Both the position numbers and the translations under genes were made by a program. Below are positions 33,483 to 45,942 of a stretch of 64,000 nt of DNA, one piece after another. Source of the DNA: Botryosphaeria dothidea (lineage: Eukaryota; Ascomycota; Dothideomycetes; Botryosphaeriales; Botryosphaeriaceae); assembly GCA_011503125.2 (NCBI GenBank), contig WWBZ02000062.1, positions 2,232,001-2,296,000 on the forward strand. Reading direction: 5' to 3'. Numbering within the stretch: the stretch's first letter is position 1; every line of letters begins with the position of its first letter. The notes below the pieces were generated by a model. The model had not been told where the DNA came from, ran no database searches, and saw only the letters and a program-made list of their open reading frames with translations.

Positions 33483-35594
33483 ATGTCCTCAAATCCAGAC
33501 GTCTCTGCCCTGTTGGGCGAGATTCTGTCTGGCCTGAAGTCGCTGCAGCAGGACAACGCCCAGCTCTCGTCGCAGGTTGACGCGATCAACGGTCGTGTCA
33601 ACATGCTCGCGGGAATCAAGCAGGTCCAAGACACGGCGCATGCCCACCCCCCGGTTGCGGCGGAGAAGAAGGACGACACCAAGCCGTCCGAGAGCGTGAA
33701 GGTAGTTAGTGAACAGTATGATGCCGGTGCCACCGAGTCGCCCGCGCGCCGCTCAAGTACCTCTCTCAACAAGATCATCTTGACCTCCTACCCCGGCCAG
33801 GCTGGCGTTGACCCGATCCCAATGCAATGGGGCCATGTCGACCCGGCTGTCCGCGGTCCGGTCGTCGTCTCTCGTCATGCCAACACCATGAGAAGAAGAA
33901 ACGGTACGTCAGCGTGTCAATGCGGGATCAGAATCGGCGAAGCTTACAATCAACCGCAGCAATTGGCGCCCACGGCGGATCGTACTCTATCTATCATGCT
34001 CTGGCTGTCGCAAGCAAGAACTTGGACATCAATCATAAGCCTGATTTCACCAATACCGAGCCGGCCGCCGACATTGGACCATTCCCTCAATGGAGCGATC
34101 CGAAGAAGATCGTGTCGATGGACCCACTTGGGCATCTGTCGCCGTGGTTATACAAGGATTACATTGATAAGGAGGGCGTTGAAATCAGGCCGACGATAGC
34201 GGTGACGAAAGCACACATGAGACTACCGGAGCTTGAGGAGAGCGTCAGGAAGGGACGCCTCGTTCCGGACGGCAAGATCTGTATCAATGAAACTGGAGAG
34301 TTGGCTGTCACGAAGTTCGCCGTCGAGCCTGTTTGGTACCTGCCGGGCGTTGCCGAGCGATTTGGAATTGGTAAGCGTTGCACAACCTCGTCAGCGTTGT
34401 ATCCGATCTGTCAACTAACGGGTGCTTCATGTAGACGAGGGAACTCTGCGCAGGACGTTGTTTGAGGAGACGGGCGGCTCGTACCCGGAGCTGATCACTA
34501 GGAGCGATGTCAAGCTGTTCCTGCCTCCGATTGGCGGTTTGACCGTCTATGTCTTCGGTGATCCGGCCAAGATGTCCGATGCGAGCGTTCGCCTGGCGCT
34601 GCGCGTTCACGACGAATGCAACGGCAGCGATGTCTTTGGCTCCGACATCTGCACGTGTCGGCCCTACTTGATCTTCGGCATCGAGGAGGCCGTCAAGGAG
34701 GCGCAGAATGGCGGCAGCGGAGTGGTGATTTACTTCCGCAAGGAAGGCCGCGCGCTCGGCGAAGTCACAAAGTACCTTGTTTACAATGCACGTATGTTTC
34801 GACGAATGAGTGAAACACTTGGTGATAGACCGGAAGGCTAATTTGTGGGCGGCAGGCAAGCGTGGCACCGATCGTACGTGTCCCATGGGGAAGGTGGTGA
34901 TAAGGCGTGAAACGGGCTAACTGGCGGCAGGGGCGAGCGAATACTTCAAACGGACGGAAAACATTGCTGGAGTGAAGGTTTGTATCTGCAACACCATTAG
35001 TCGGCAGATCTTTTAGCTGACGTGCTCTCACCGCAGGACATGCGTTTCCAGGCGCTGATGCCAGATGTGAGCACCGCACGCCCCCGCTCCGGCCCCTCTT
35101 TCGCTGTTGTCGTGTGATGACTGACCGCACCGCTCGCGGAGCACAGATTCTACACTGGCTCGGCATCACCAAGATTGACAGGATGCTCAGCATGTCCAAG
35201 TAAGCTCTCGAAGCGACCCGCACTCCACCTGGGACTCTCGTCACTGACTGCTCGTGCTCCAGCATGAAGCATGACGCTATCGTCGAGCAGGGGATTCCGA
35301 TTCATGAACGGGTCCCGATCCCCGATGAGATGATTCCAGAGGACAGCCGGGTTGAGATTGATGCGAAGATCCATGCTGGCTATTGTAGGCGATCCCAATT
35401 CCCATTGCTTGACTCGCGTTCCACGTGGTGCGGTGCAACGGCTGACAGGCCCCAGTCACGACAGGAAAGGTGCTCAGTCTGGACGAGCTGGCCAGCGTGC
35501 AGGGCCGTGCATGGGATGACGTTGATGTAAGTGGCTGCAAAACAAGGCATGCTCTGGAGACGCGACGCCGCTGACACACAAACCACAGCATTAA
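33483..35594 (+). CDS. URC1: GTP cyclohydrolase II-like uracil catabolism protein Urc1
   Basis: Ten exons: 33483-33903, 33960-34370, 34435-34791, 34856-34873, 34931-34977, 35037-35066, 35147-35199, 35263-35384, 35456-35526 and 35589-35594, for 511 aa. Residues 1-50 form a heptad-like helix (EILSGLKSLQQDNAQLSSQV). Then come IGAHGGSYSIYHALAVAS and a GTP cyclohydrolase II domain. It keeps the three zinc cysteines (Cys339, Cys350, Cys352) in HDECNGSDVFGSDICTC, YFRKEGRALGEV, and a late KIDRMLSMSNMKHDAI segment. Yeast-type Urc1 is required for the URC pyrimidine degradation route in Lachancea kluyveri; it is not the riboflavin enzyme. Exons 4 and 6 are 18- and 30-nt microexons, and the last exon codes only His before the stop. 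FUR1 lies nearby on the same strand. Confidence 0.9.
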
Positions 35595-36886
35595 TTCGCG
35601 CCCCGCTGGCGCTGGGGCCGCGATGGGCCGCTGGGCTGCTGGGGTGGAGGAGGAGGCACGGTTGCTCTTTGCGGGGGAGCACACGGGAAGGACAGGGGAG
35701 AGGTACATGGATCCTGATGGGTGGGATTTTAGATTCTGCTATCTCGGAGCCGCTGCCGCATTGGCGGGCCTCAGATACTAGTTTGTAGGAAGCGCAGCGC
35801 GGAGACTAGAAGAATGCATCCGCTGATCCAATGCCGTATGCTGCAGCCTGCCGGCGAAGGCGGATGTGCGTACCTTAAACACACCCATGGCCGCGCTTCT
35901 GCTGGTGGCCCGGCCCGAAAGGCGACGGCGTTCGATGGTCGCGATCAAAAGCCGGTGAGCAGCGCGGCGGGGCTGGTCCAGCAGCACATGCGCGCGCTTC
36001 CGATAGAGCGGAGGAGGCGGCGGCGGCGGCGGCGTCGACCACGATGGAAGCACGTCGTCTGACCGGCTGGCGCAACGGCCAAGGTACGCGTGTGGCATGC
36101 GAGTCAGTCGCCGTTGGCTGGAGGTCAAATCCTTACGTGTCGGGCGCTGCCTGGCAGTTTGCCCCCCAGCAGACCACCCACCAGGCTGCGGGCGGGCGTC
36201 GGCTCGAAGCCGCGGTGCCAACGCAATCCAGGTTAGTGGCTCTTGCTCCACGGCCCATGGGAGATGCTGGCGGCCACCCGGCACCGAATGGGCTGACCAG
36301 CCTGGCCAGCTAGAGTCCTGAGTCCTGACACGCTGGAGCCGGGCCAAATCGGCCGAATGCGACGCAGCTGCTGCGTCGAATCGCCGTCGATACGGGCGGC
36401 ACTTCCCCGATGATGGCCGGGCTGGGGCCTCTAGCCCAGTCATCAGGGGTTCTGGAACGGCGATTATCCAGAGGGGCGCCATCCGCTCTGGCATGGTCTT
36501 CCCCACCCGCCGGCCAGGCGTGCTCCAGCTCACCGCACAGCAGAGCTTATGCACCGGCTGCCTGTCCGCGTATAAACGCTTGACAGCGCACCGAGGCTCG
36601 CTCCTGCGACCAAGTCCACGTTTCTCAGCCCAAGTGCTTCCCGTCCATTGGTCCTAGCCGAAACCGGTTATTCAACGCGTGCAGTCCCGGGTGCCCGCAT
36701 ATCTAAGGCTGCATCCCCAGCGCACATCTGCCGCCCGCCAGTCTATCAGATCCTCCCAAGCCACCACTTGAGCGACAGTTGCCGGACACCTGCTGCTCTC
36801 CTCACTTCACATTGCACAACCGCCTTTCTTGATATTCGCCTCTTGCGCCCACCACCACCACCACCACCACCACTACCACCATCGTC
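35595..36886. other. Intergenic, GC-rich
   Basis: URC1 3' flank and promoter of the next gene, 1.3 kb and GC-rich. A GGC triplet run lies at 36016-36034, and an ACC/CCA triplet run at 36849-36880 sits in the probable leader of the following gene. Frames open on the minus strand at 35778-36554 look compositional and have no family features. Confidence 0.55.
36849..36880 (+). repeat. CCA/ACC triplet repeat in 5' leader
   Basis: About ten near-perfect CAC-type triplets with one interruption, ending six bases before the ATG at 36887. A C/A-rich leader like this is common ahead of fungal start codons. Confidence 0.85.
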
Positions 36887-37389
36887 ATGGCGAGCAAGTT
36901 CTACATCCAGATGCCTCCCTCTCAGACGCCGAAGCAGAACTCTTCGCGCCGCTCACCACTCACGCCATCGAGTCCCGGCGTCTCGCCGCCCTCGCTGACG
37001 ACGCACACCTCTTGCGCCTCGAGGCACGACGCCGGCGTCCATCCGGCCAAGGCAACCGCAATTCTCACCAGAATGGCCTCCAACGGCTCCCGGAGGTCCT
37101 CGAATCCCACAAGTCCTCCTCAGTCTCCCGGTACGTGGCACCCTGGGCGCTGGATATCTGCACGTTTTCTAACGTCCTTCGCAGAGGAGAGGTCAAGTAT
37201 CAACTCGGACTCGTCAGACTACTGGCACCACGGCAGCAAAGAAGGTTTGTCGACAAAGTCCTAATTTTTTTTTCAAGCTCTATATGCTAACCGTGTACCG
37301 TAGCCGGCGGTTACATCAGCTTTCCCGACTTCGAGAAGTACTGCTCGCCAAATCAAAACGAGGACGGCTACCAGGACGAGAGAACATGA
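36887..37389 (+). CDS. Small Ser/Pro-rich hypothetical protein
   Basis: Three exons, 36887-37130, 37185-37244 and 37304-37389, spliced at good GT-AG sites, give 129 aa. The protein begins MASKFYIQMPPSQTPKQ, is rich in Ser, Pro and Thr with several SP/TP sites (SSNPTSPPQSP), and ends in a compact acidic-aromatic segment (GGYISFPDFEKYCSPNQNEDG). I do not recognise it. Support comes from the consistent frame across two introns and the ordered C terminus (SSDYWHHGSKEAGGYI). No signal peptide or membrane segment is visible. The Ser/Thr-Pro sites suggest a phosphorylated, mostly disordered protein. Role unknown. Confidence 0.62.
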
Positions 37390-38424
37390 GAAGCTGCCGG
37401 GATTGCGTCCGCAGTGGCAACATCTCTCCACATCTTTAGGATCATTCTTCAATCCTTTCAGGATGATCTTTCCTCTTCGACGCGTCGCGGAACTGAATTT
37501 ATGAGACGCGACTATTCACTCAGCAACCCTTGACCCGGATTCCAGGCATGGACCATGGTCGGGACTTTTCCCGGGGCGGCTGCATATCTGAGCAGACAAC
37601 CCGGTAGGCTAGGAGATATCCAAAGCGGCGTTTGGGAGTTTTCAGACGGTTTAGTGCAAGCATCGTGCATCATCCATCCCAGCATTCAGCTGTGGTACAG
37701 TGAGGGGTTGGTATCATCTAGGGCACGGCAACCAGGGCTGGGACGGGATCACCCACGATGTCGCCGACATCTCATTGGGGCAATCACACATTTAAGAAAA
37801 TTTTAATAAAACACGGGCAACCATGCTCGCTGCTTCTCTGAACCAACCATTCGTCGTACATTGTGCGTTTGCTTTGCGGGTTGTGACGTCGACCGAGCGG
37901 CGGATGGTCAGCCGCGGGACGGCTTCGGTCGGCCTGTCGTGCGCCCGTTCGGTCCTTGTTCAGAGTTTTCAGCGACGGAGCTTGAATGTCATGAGGGACG
38001 GCACAGCAACGAAACACGGAGAATGCGCCGCCCGGTGAAGGCCGTCGGCTGAACAGCTGCTGTTATTCGAACTGCCGTCGGCGGGTGCAAGACGCAGTTG
38101 ACGCGTGAAGTGCCTGAAGATCTACGACCGGTCAGGTTCCGGTGAAAAGGGCGCGCAGGGAAACCGCTGCAAAGTCACAGAGCACAGTCGGCGCCACATT
38201 TTCCGGTTCTGCCGCTGCGGCTCATATGACGGCACGTGATGGCCGTGGCGCGTGAAAGACAAGTCCTCGGATGGAGTCCGGTTAATGGCCTTGGCGCACA
38301 CCGGATTAGAGATTTTCCCGAGCCCACACGAGAGTAATCCAGAGACGCGAGGCGAGTCGATTTTCCTCCAGCGAACGACGACATCGACAATCCGCCCCCC
38401 CGACACCACACACCGGTTGCAAAC
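37390..38424. other. Intergenic: promoter region of RPS1
   Basis: 3' flank of the small gene and promoter of the ribosomal protein gene. No gene is supported. Confidence 0.55.
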
Positions 38425-39357
38425 ATGGCTGTCGGCAAGAACAAGCGTCTGTCCAAGGGCAAGAAGGGCATCAAGAAGAGGACCGATGCCTTCGCCAAGA
38501 AGGATTGGTACTCCGTCAAGGCGCCTTCGACTTTCGCCATCAGAGAGTACGGCGCACGCAGCTCCAGCCTCTGCATAGCAATCGCTTACGCATTCGCAGT
38601 GTTGGCAAGACGCTCGTCAACAGGACGACCGGTCTGAAGAACGCGAACGACGCTCTTAAGGGCCGCATCTTCGAGGTTTCCCTCGCCGATCTCCAGAAGG
38701 ACGAGGACCACGCTTTCCGCAAGGTCAAGCTCCGCGTCGACGAGGTCCAGGGCAAGAACTGCCTGACCAACTTCCACGGTCTCGACTTCACCTCCGACAA
38801 GCTCCGCTCGCTGGTCCGGAAATGGCAGTCTCTGATTGAGGCCAACGTTGTCGTCAAGACCACCGACGACTACCTCATCCGCCTCTTCTGCATTGCCTTC
38901 ACCAAGCGCCGCCCCAACCAGATCCGCAAGACCACCTACGCCGCCTCGTCGCAGATTCGCGCGATCCGCAAGAAGATGACCGAGATCATGTCCCGCGAGG
39001 CCTCCAGCTGCACTCTCTCCCAGCTCACCACCAAGCTGATCCCCGAGGTCATTGGCCGTGAGATCGAGAAGGCCGCCCAGGGCATCTACCCCCTTCAGAA
39101 CGTATGTTTTGGGTCACAATTAGATTGGAGAAGCGCAATGATGGTTAACCGCTGGAATAGGTCCACGTCAGGAAGGTCAAGCTGCTCAAGCAGCCCAAGT
39201 TCGATCTCGGTGCCCTCCTCACCCTCCACGGCGAGTCGTCTCACGACGAGTCCGGCCAGAAGGTACGTAAACTTTTCAGAGCCACTGAAATCCGTCAAGC
39301 TAACCAACTGTACAGGTCGAGCGCGAGTTCAAGGAGCAGGTTTTGGAGAACGTCTAA
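38425..39357 (+). CDS. RPS1: 40S ribosomal protein eS1 (S3a family)
   Basis: Small-subunit ribosomal protein, 255 aa. Exons are 38425-38546, 38600-39101, 39161-39262 and 39316-39357. The N terminus [19 protein letters not shown] is the universal eS1 start. Other hallmarks are [28 protein letters not shown] (completed only after removal of the 53-nt first intron), [35 protein letters not shown], and the C-terminal [16 protein letters not shown] with [25 protein letters not shown]. Length and ends match yeast Rps1. Codon use is strongly C-ending, as expected for a highly expressed gene. Confidence 0.96.
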
Positions 39358-41031
39358 ATGGTTTCGGAATGGACGGGTTGTCACGACAGTCGGGTTTTGC
39401 TCTTTATCTAAGGCATCAAAAAGGTGTTATCGTTTGAATCGAAAAATCAGAGCCAAAAAACCCGATTTCCAATTACCATCTCTCCTAGTGCTCACAGTGA
39501 TCGGCTAAGGGCGGCTCTTAGGCGTACATGGGAGGAAAACATGCTCGGCTGGACGCAAGAGGCACATGCACCGGATAGTGTGGTCTTCGTGACCAGCCCC
39601 CCTGCCACGAGGTAGGCAATGGAGTCCGATTTCTTTTCGTTAAAACTATATGCTATTGTGTTGACTGCGGGGTCTGTTTACTTTCTCTAGGATTTCGGGT
39701 CAGCACGCAGGTACGCAGCGGATATCCAGGCACAGCCGGCGCAGGGTGTGCTACGACACGGGAGACGGAAACCCACATGTACTGAGGTACGTATCTACTC
39801 TATTCCCGTGTGTCGAACGAGGTCTTCTGTCCGCGTGTTGCCGGGTCGAGAGGGGTAGATGCGATGTGCGGTCTATGATTCGCCCTGGGTGTAGACGTCC
39901 ATGACTGCTAGTGTTTCAACGGTCACCCGGAAGGCGGGATATTTTCGTTAGCGCCAGATGCCGGTCCAGAGAAGATGGGATTGTGGTTGGGAAAGTCAGA
40001 GTGGACTTTACTTCCCACTATCTCCGCACGGTAACGGTCCGGCTAGCGACATGGTAAAAGATCAATCATCTGAGCTTTGGGGAGATCCGGTATCAAGTAT
40101 ATGGCGGATCGGAGCAAAAGCAGGTGGAGGCATTTTTGAGTTCTCGATAAAGTACTTATCGTTGCGCATTCTTTTTAGGAAAAGTCGATGCTGTAACGTG
40201 GGCGATCAGGCGTGCAGGAGGGAACAAGGAAGTTGAGGTGTGCAAGGTCCCGCAGGGCTGTTGCTGGAGGGGAGGGATTTGGCTTGTAGCGGCGACTTAA
40301 GGTGTGCATGACTATGTCACTCATACAACTCTGCATTCACGTGCATATGTATATGTATACAGAGGAGTGCTGCTGCCGATGGTTGAGTAACGCCGAACGT
40401 AACATGCTTGTGGGGAGTCGAAGCATTCGCCCGGATGGCTTTGTCCTTCAGAATGCATTACATTTGCGTCCGGACGAATGCTTCTTCTCCCCACGAAGGC
40501 ACGTTCGTTGGAAGCCGTCGCCGCTAATCGTCGGCTGCAGCACCCCTCTGTATGTTCATGTCCGGGAGACGTGGGACACGTGCCAGATGTGGCTCTCGGT
40601 TTTTTTGTAATGTGGCCGCGGTGTGAGGCGCATGCGTGCGCGTGGGGAAACGGGCCTTCTTTCACGATGATGCACCAAGGCGGTTGCGGTGAGTGAAGAG
40701 AAGCAAACGACAACAGCAGCACCAACCCAGATGAAGTATATATCTCGAGCCAGTTGGAGCATGAAAAAGGTCTTCTTATCGCTAAATTCAGAAAGGCCTT
40801 CTCGAGAGCGCATCTTTGGTGATCATGATAATTTCTGTGTGGACTGTGCTGGCTGACCTCATAGGACGGCAAAACCACCTACGCGATAAGGCACAATCTT
40901 GATCTCCAGCGCGCCGCGTGCTAAAGTCATTCCACGCCACAACACATCCACCCGAACCACGCACCTTCCGCACCTCCCTTGACGCATCCACCGGCAGACC
41001 TTCGCGACATGCGCTGACGTCCCCCTCGATA
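39358..41031. other. Intergenic with long inverted repeat
   Basis: About 1.7 kb between RPS1 and the P5B ATPase gene, both plus strand. The only structure found is the inverted repeat at 40357-40553. Frames open on both strands across that repeat share similar peptides simply because the arms are reverse complements. Confidence 0.6.
40357..40553. repeat. Imperfect inverted repeat, arms about 80 nt, 33-nt loop
   Basis: The left arm (40357-40435) and right arm (40469-40553) are reverse complements with mismatches. Matching blocks from outside inward are ATACAGAGG, GTGCTGC, GCCGA, CGAACGT, GTGGGGAG, AAGCATTCG and CCGGA. A poorly matched stretch between GCCGA and CGAACGT is longer in the right arm. 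Transcribed RNA could form a long hairpin. It could be a MITE-like element remnant or a small-RNA precursor; no target duplication is clear and no terminal signature identifies a family. Confidence 0.85.
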
Positions 41032-44000
41032 ATGGTGGATTCCGACGTGGAGGCGGGCGAGAGCCGCCGCAACAGCTATGCCGCAGCTGCGCGCCGGGGA
41101 AGCGGCATGACGCTGTATCGGCAGAGCTCCAACATGAGCGAGTAAGTCAAGGGTCGCGTCTGCGGGCGCGCATCTGTGGAGAGGCGATGAGGAATAGAAT
41201 GCTGAGACGATGCGCAGTGTTAGTCTTTTGACCGATGTGCAGATGGCGCAGGACGAGGTGATTATAATCGATTCCCGTGGATGGGCAAGAAGCACAACAG
41301 GGCCGCCTGCAAATGCAGGAACTCACACGTTCCTCTCTACTGCGCTACTCTTTTACGTGAGCTTGCGTGAAATCACCGATGACTGACTGGAGACAGATCT
41401 TCTCCGGCCCCATGTCCGAGAGCGTACCCACAAGTGTTACTGGATTCGCACATCGCCAACGCTCCCGCGCAGATTCGACAGCCAGTGTTACAAGCTTTAC
41501 TTTCTACGACGAGGAGAGGGAATCGATCGATACACTGGAAGAGGAGGCTATCGCGGAGGAAGAGGTGGAATGCGAAGAGACAAACGGATATGCGGATGAG
41601 GATGAGGATCTGGAGTCCGGTAACGGGCATACGAACGGCCGTCGTAGGAAATCCTCCACATATTCGACGCGATCTAGACGGTCGGTAGACGCGCCTTTGT
41701 TGCGCCGTGGCTCGAGTTCGAGTACTCAGGCCTCCGGCCACTGGAGAGAAGGAAGAAGCACGCAAAAGATATATATCACCACCGAGGATTTGACAATCGT
41801 GGTCGCAGGATTCCGGACCTCCATACTTGGATACGCCCTATACCTGCTACTATGCGTCCTAACCGCGGGTCTTGGATATCTGATCTTTCGATGGCTTCCG
41901 GGATGGCGGATCAAGATCGTGGGAAAAGCTTCGCCCTTGCGCGAGTGTGATTGGGTGGTCGTTGAGAACCAATGGGGAGAAATGGCAGTCCAGAATATTG
42001 GAAAGCAGACGTACGGGCAGTCACTCTCTTCGGTCTTTGGGATGGTGGAGAAAGGCGGGTACCGGGATTACGACGAGGATGATGATCCAGTCATCAAGGA
42101 GCTGCGCACTCTGGATTACCGATATATCCGATTCTGCTACCACCCAGTGAGAGACAAGTTCGTCCTCGGCAACACTTGGAAGGACCCTGCGTGGACCGAT
42201 GTCAGAGCGATCCGTGATGGACTGGACAACGAAGATAAAGGACATCGCGAGCAGGTTTTCGGCAAGAACTTGATCGATATCGAAGAGAAGTCAACATCCC
42301 AGCTTCTAGTAGATGAAGCTTTCCATCCTTTCTACGTTTTCCAGATTGCCAGTCTGATCCTTTGGTCCCTTGACGAGTATTACTACTACGCTGCCTGCAT
42401 TTTTGTTATTTCTCTCGTCAGCATCACCACGACACTGATCGAGACGAAAGCAACAATGCGCCGACTCCGGGAAGTTTCGAAGTTTGAATGCGATGTACGC
42501 GTTCTCCGAAATGGCTTTTGGCGCTACGTTGAGTCCGGCGAACTAGTGCCGGGGGACGTCTACGAGGTTACGGATCCAAACCTCACGCAGCTTCCGTGCG
42601 ACAGTTTATTGCTCTCTGGAGACTGTATTGTCAACGAGAGTATGCTTACTGGAGAATCTGTCCCCGTTTCCAAGGTCCCAACTACCGGTGAAGCATTGGA
42701 GTTTTTGAGCCTGGGTACTGCTTCAGTCCATCCAGAGGTAGCAAGACACTTCCTGTTTTGCGGCACTAAAATAATTCGGGCAAGAAGACCACAGGATGAT
42801 AAAGATGACGAAGCAGCAGCCATTGCATTGGTTGTCCGGACTGGGTTCAACACAACCAAAGGTGCGCTTGTTCGATCAATGCTGTTCCCCAAGCCCTCCG
42901 GTTTCAAGTTCTACCGGGACTCCTTCAAGTACATCTCGGTGATGGGCATGATCGCTGGCGTTGGATTTATTGTATCTTTCGTCAACTTTGTGCGTCTTGG
43001 GCTCGCGTGGCATCTCATCGTCGTTCGGGCACTAGATTTGATCACCATTGTGGTTCCACCAGCGCTTCCGGCTACTTTGACCATTGGCACCAACTTTGCT
43101 TTGAACCGGCTCAAGAAAAAGCAAATATACTGCATCAGCCCGCAAAGAGTCAACGTGGGTGGCAAGTTGGACGTTGTTTGTTTTGACAAGACGGGCACCC
43201 TTACCGAAGAAGGCCTCGATGTTCTGGGCCTTAGAGTTGTCCAGCAGCCGGCTAATAACTTCAGCGATATCCTCACTGACTCTGGAGCCGTTCTGCCTCA
43301 CCCTTCTGAAAGAGATCCCAGTGTCGACTACAAAAACCATAGATCTCTCTTGTACACCATGGCCACCTGTCACTCTCTCCGGTCCGTCGACGACGAGCTC
43401 GTTGGAGATCCTCTCGATGTCAAGATGTTCGACTTCACCCGCTGGCAATTTGAAGAAGGGGAGCAGAGTGGAGGCGGTGGTGACAACGAAGAGGAAAGCT
43501 TAAGCATTTCTCCTTCCGTGGCTCGGCCGCCCCCAGGTCAGGAGCACAACGTTGACGACAGTAGTCCAAACAAGAAACCCATCGAGCTCGGTGTGATCAA
43601 AGCCTACGAATTCGTCTCTCAGCTGCGCCGAGCCAGTGTTGTCGTCCGGCAGTTTGGTGCTCGTGAAGGGTACATCTACGTCAAGGGCGCACCTGAGTGC
43701 ATGAAGGATATCTGCCGGCCAGACAGCTTTCCTCCAGATTACGAGGAGCTCCTTAGCTACTACACCCACCGCGGCTTCCGTGTCATTGCTTGTGCGACAA
43801 AGACGATTCCGAAGCTGAACTGGGTAAAGGTTCAGAAAATGAAGCGTGAAGAGGCAGAGTCAGATTGCCAATTCATTGGCTTCATCATCTTCGAGAACAA
43901 GCTCAAACCGACGACGACTGGCATTATCAATGAACTTGCTCAAGCAGGTATTCGAAAGGTAATGTGCACCGGCGACAACATCCTCACAGCCATCAGCGTT

Positions 44001-45326
44001 GCAAGAGAATGCAATCTTATCGACAAAACGGCGCATTGCTTTGTTCCTCACTTCATTGAGGGTGACGCTCGAACACCGCTTGCTCGCCTTTCCTGGGAGA
44101 GCATCGACAATCCTGCTTTCAAGCTGGACGAAAACACGCTGAGGCCCCTGCCTCCTCCGGCCGAGGAAGATGCTTCTCTTCCCTACGATATTTCGAATAT
44201 CCGCAACTACTCTGTGGCCGTCAGTGGTGATGTCTTCCGCTGGATCATCGACTATGCATCTGAGAAGGTGCTTCGAGAAATGCTCGTCTGCGGCCAAGTC
44301 TTTGCGCGCATGTCTCCAGATGAGAAGCACGAACTGGTCGAAAAGCTCCAAAGCATCGACTACTGCTGCGGCTTCTGTGGCGACGGTGCCAACGACTGCG
44401 GTGCACTCAAGGCGGCCGACGTAGGCATCTCCCTCTCCGAGGCCGAAGCCTCGGTCGCAGCACCTTTCACGTCCCGCGTTTTCGACATCTCGTGTGTGCC
44501 CGAAGTCATCCGCGAGGGCCGCGCCGCCCTGGTCACCAGCTTCAGCTGCTTCAAGTACATGTCCTTGTACTCGGCGATCCAGTTCATGTCGGTCTCGTTC
44601 CTCTACGCGTCAGCCTCGAACCTCGGCGACTTTCAGTTCCTGTACATCGACCTCCTGCTCATCCTGCCCATCGCCATCTTCATGGGCTGGACGGGCGCCT
44701 ACCCGGTGCTGTCGCGCAAGCGGCCCACGGCCTCGCTCGTCTCGCGCAAGGTCCTCACACCTTTGCTCGGCCAGATTGTCCTGTGCATCCTCTTCCAAGC
44801 CGTCGCGTTCCAGGCAGTGCGCCAGCAGCCGTGGTTCCAGCCACCCATCCTCGACAAGAACCACAGCAACAGCAAAAACAGCGAAAACACGGCGCTGTTC
44901 CTGCTGAGTTGTTACCAGTACATCCTCTCGGCCATCGTGCTCTCCATAGGCAAGCCCTTCCGCAGGCCCATGCTGAGCAACGCGCCCTTCGTTTTTGCGG
45001 TCACTTTCGCCCTCGTCGTCAGCACGTACATGCTGCTCTTCGTGGCGCCTGATCCCCAACCAAAGATCGCAGCGCACGAGGAGGTGCGGTATGGTGGCCA
45101 GGCGAAGTGGCTGTATACGTTGATGGAGTTGACACCGTTGTCGAGGGACTTCAAAGCATTTTTGCTGGCCTTGGGAGTTGGTGGCTTCGCGGTCGCGTGG
45201 GTGTGTGAGAAGCATTTGTTTTTGAGGCTGGCGCGGGTGATTGGGAAGTTGAGGGAGAGGGTGCAGCCGGGGAAGAGGAAGAAGAGGAAGGAGTATAAGA
45301 TCATCGCCGAAGGTATGGGGCTCTAA
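41032..45326 (+). CDS. YPK9: P5B-type ATPase (Ypk9/ATP13A2 family)
   Basis: Vacuolar/lysosomal P-type ATPase; human ATP13A2 exports polyamines from lysosomes, and yeast Ypk9 protects against heavy metals. Exons are 41032-41141, 41218-41356 and 41397-45326, for 1392 aa. The long cytosolic N terminus is acidic and Ser-rich. The P5B hallmark PPALP precedes ATLTIGTNFALNRL; P5A pumps have PPELP here. LTGESVPVSK lies at about 500, the phosphorylated aspartate in FDKTGTLTEEG is about residue 680, and GDGANDCGALKAADVGISL is near 1077. The C-terminal part holds six predicted membrane helices and a basic tail (KRKKRKEYK). Intron 2 is only 40 nt but is required, because the frame stops inside it. Transported substrate is inferred from the family. 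Confidence 0.94.
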
Positions 45327-45942
45327 GCTGTTGGATCCGTGTGTGCGGTGTGTCAAGTTCCGGGATGATCGAAAGTAGCTCGTTGCTGGGGAGGAAGAGG
45401 GGGTATGTGTTGGTGCATGGCGGGAGGGGGTTGGAAAAAGTTAGAGTTCTTGTTTTGCAGCGGCGTTTGAGTACATATTAACATGAGAATCTTGTTGGTT
45501 TTTGTATAGAATCGAGAAAGAGAAACATCAATTGTTCCCACGTAGGAAATTTTGTCAATTAGTGCGGCTTTCATTGCTTATTCGTAATACTACGTTCCGG
45601 ATCCAATCGAGATGGGAAGGCCTCCATGATGCTTCTTCTAAAGGTTCAGTAATAAATATTGACCGTCCATCTCCGAGCATGAGCTTGTTTATCTCAATCC
45701 AGCAACTCCTTTGTAAACCTATGCTCCAGTCTCACCAAATCCTTAAGCAATCTTGTACGCCGTCTAAGCGTGAGCTATCCCTTATCTTCCGTTGTAAAAG
45801 AGACGAGAAACGTCAACACCATCTCTCGGGGTGTGAACCAAATTTAATTTATGTAAAAAAACAGAACGCCATCCCGCTTATGCTTTCGTACACCCGTCAA
45901 ATTCCTGGACACGACATCCGATCACTAGCCATATACTCACCC
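45327..45942. other. Intergenic between convergent genes
   Basis: Convergent 3' flanks of the P5B ATPase gene and the sugar transporter gene, AT-rich. Nothing else is seen. Confidence 0.6.

Noticed and set aside
40302..40878. Overlapping frames on both strands sharing similar peptides such as SIRPD and STPLY.
   Set aside because: The similarity is produced by the inverted repeat arms at 40357-40553 and is not evidence of coding.
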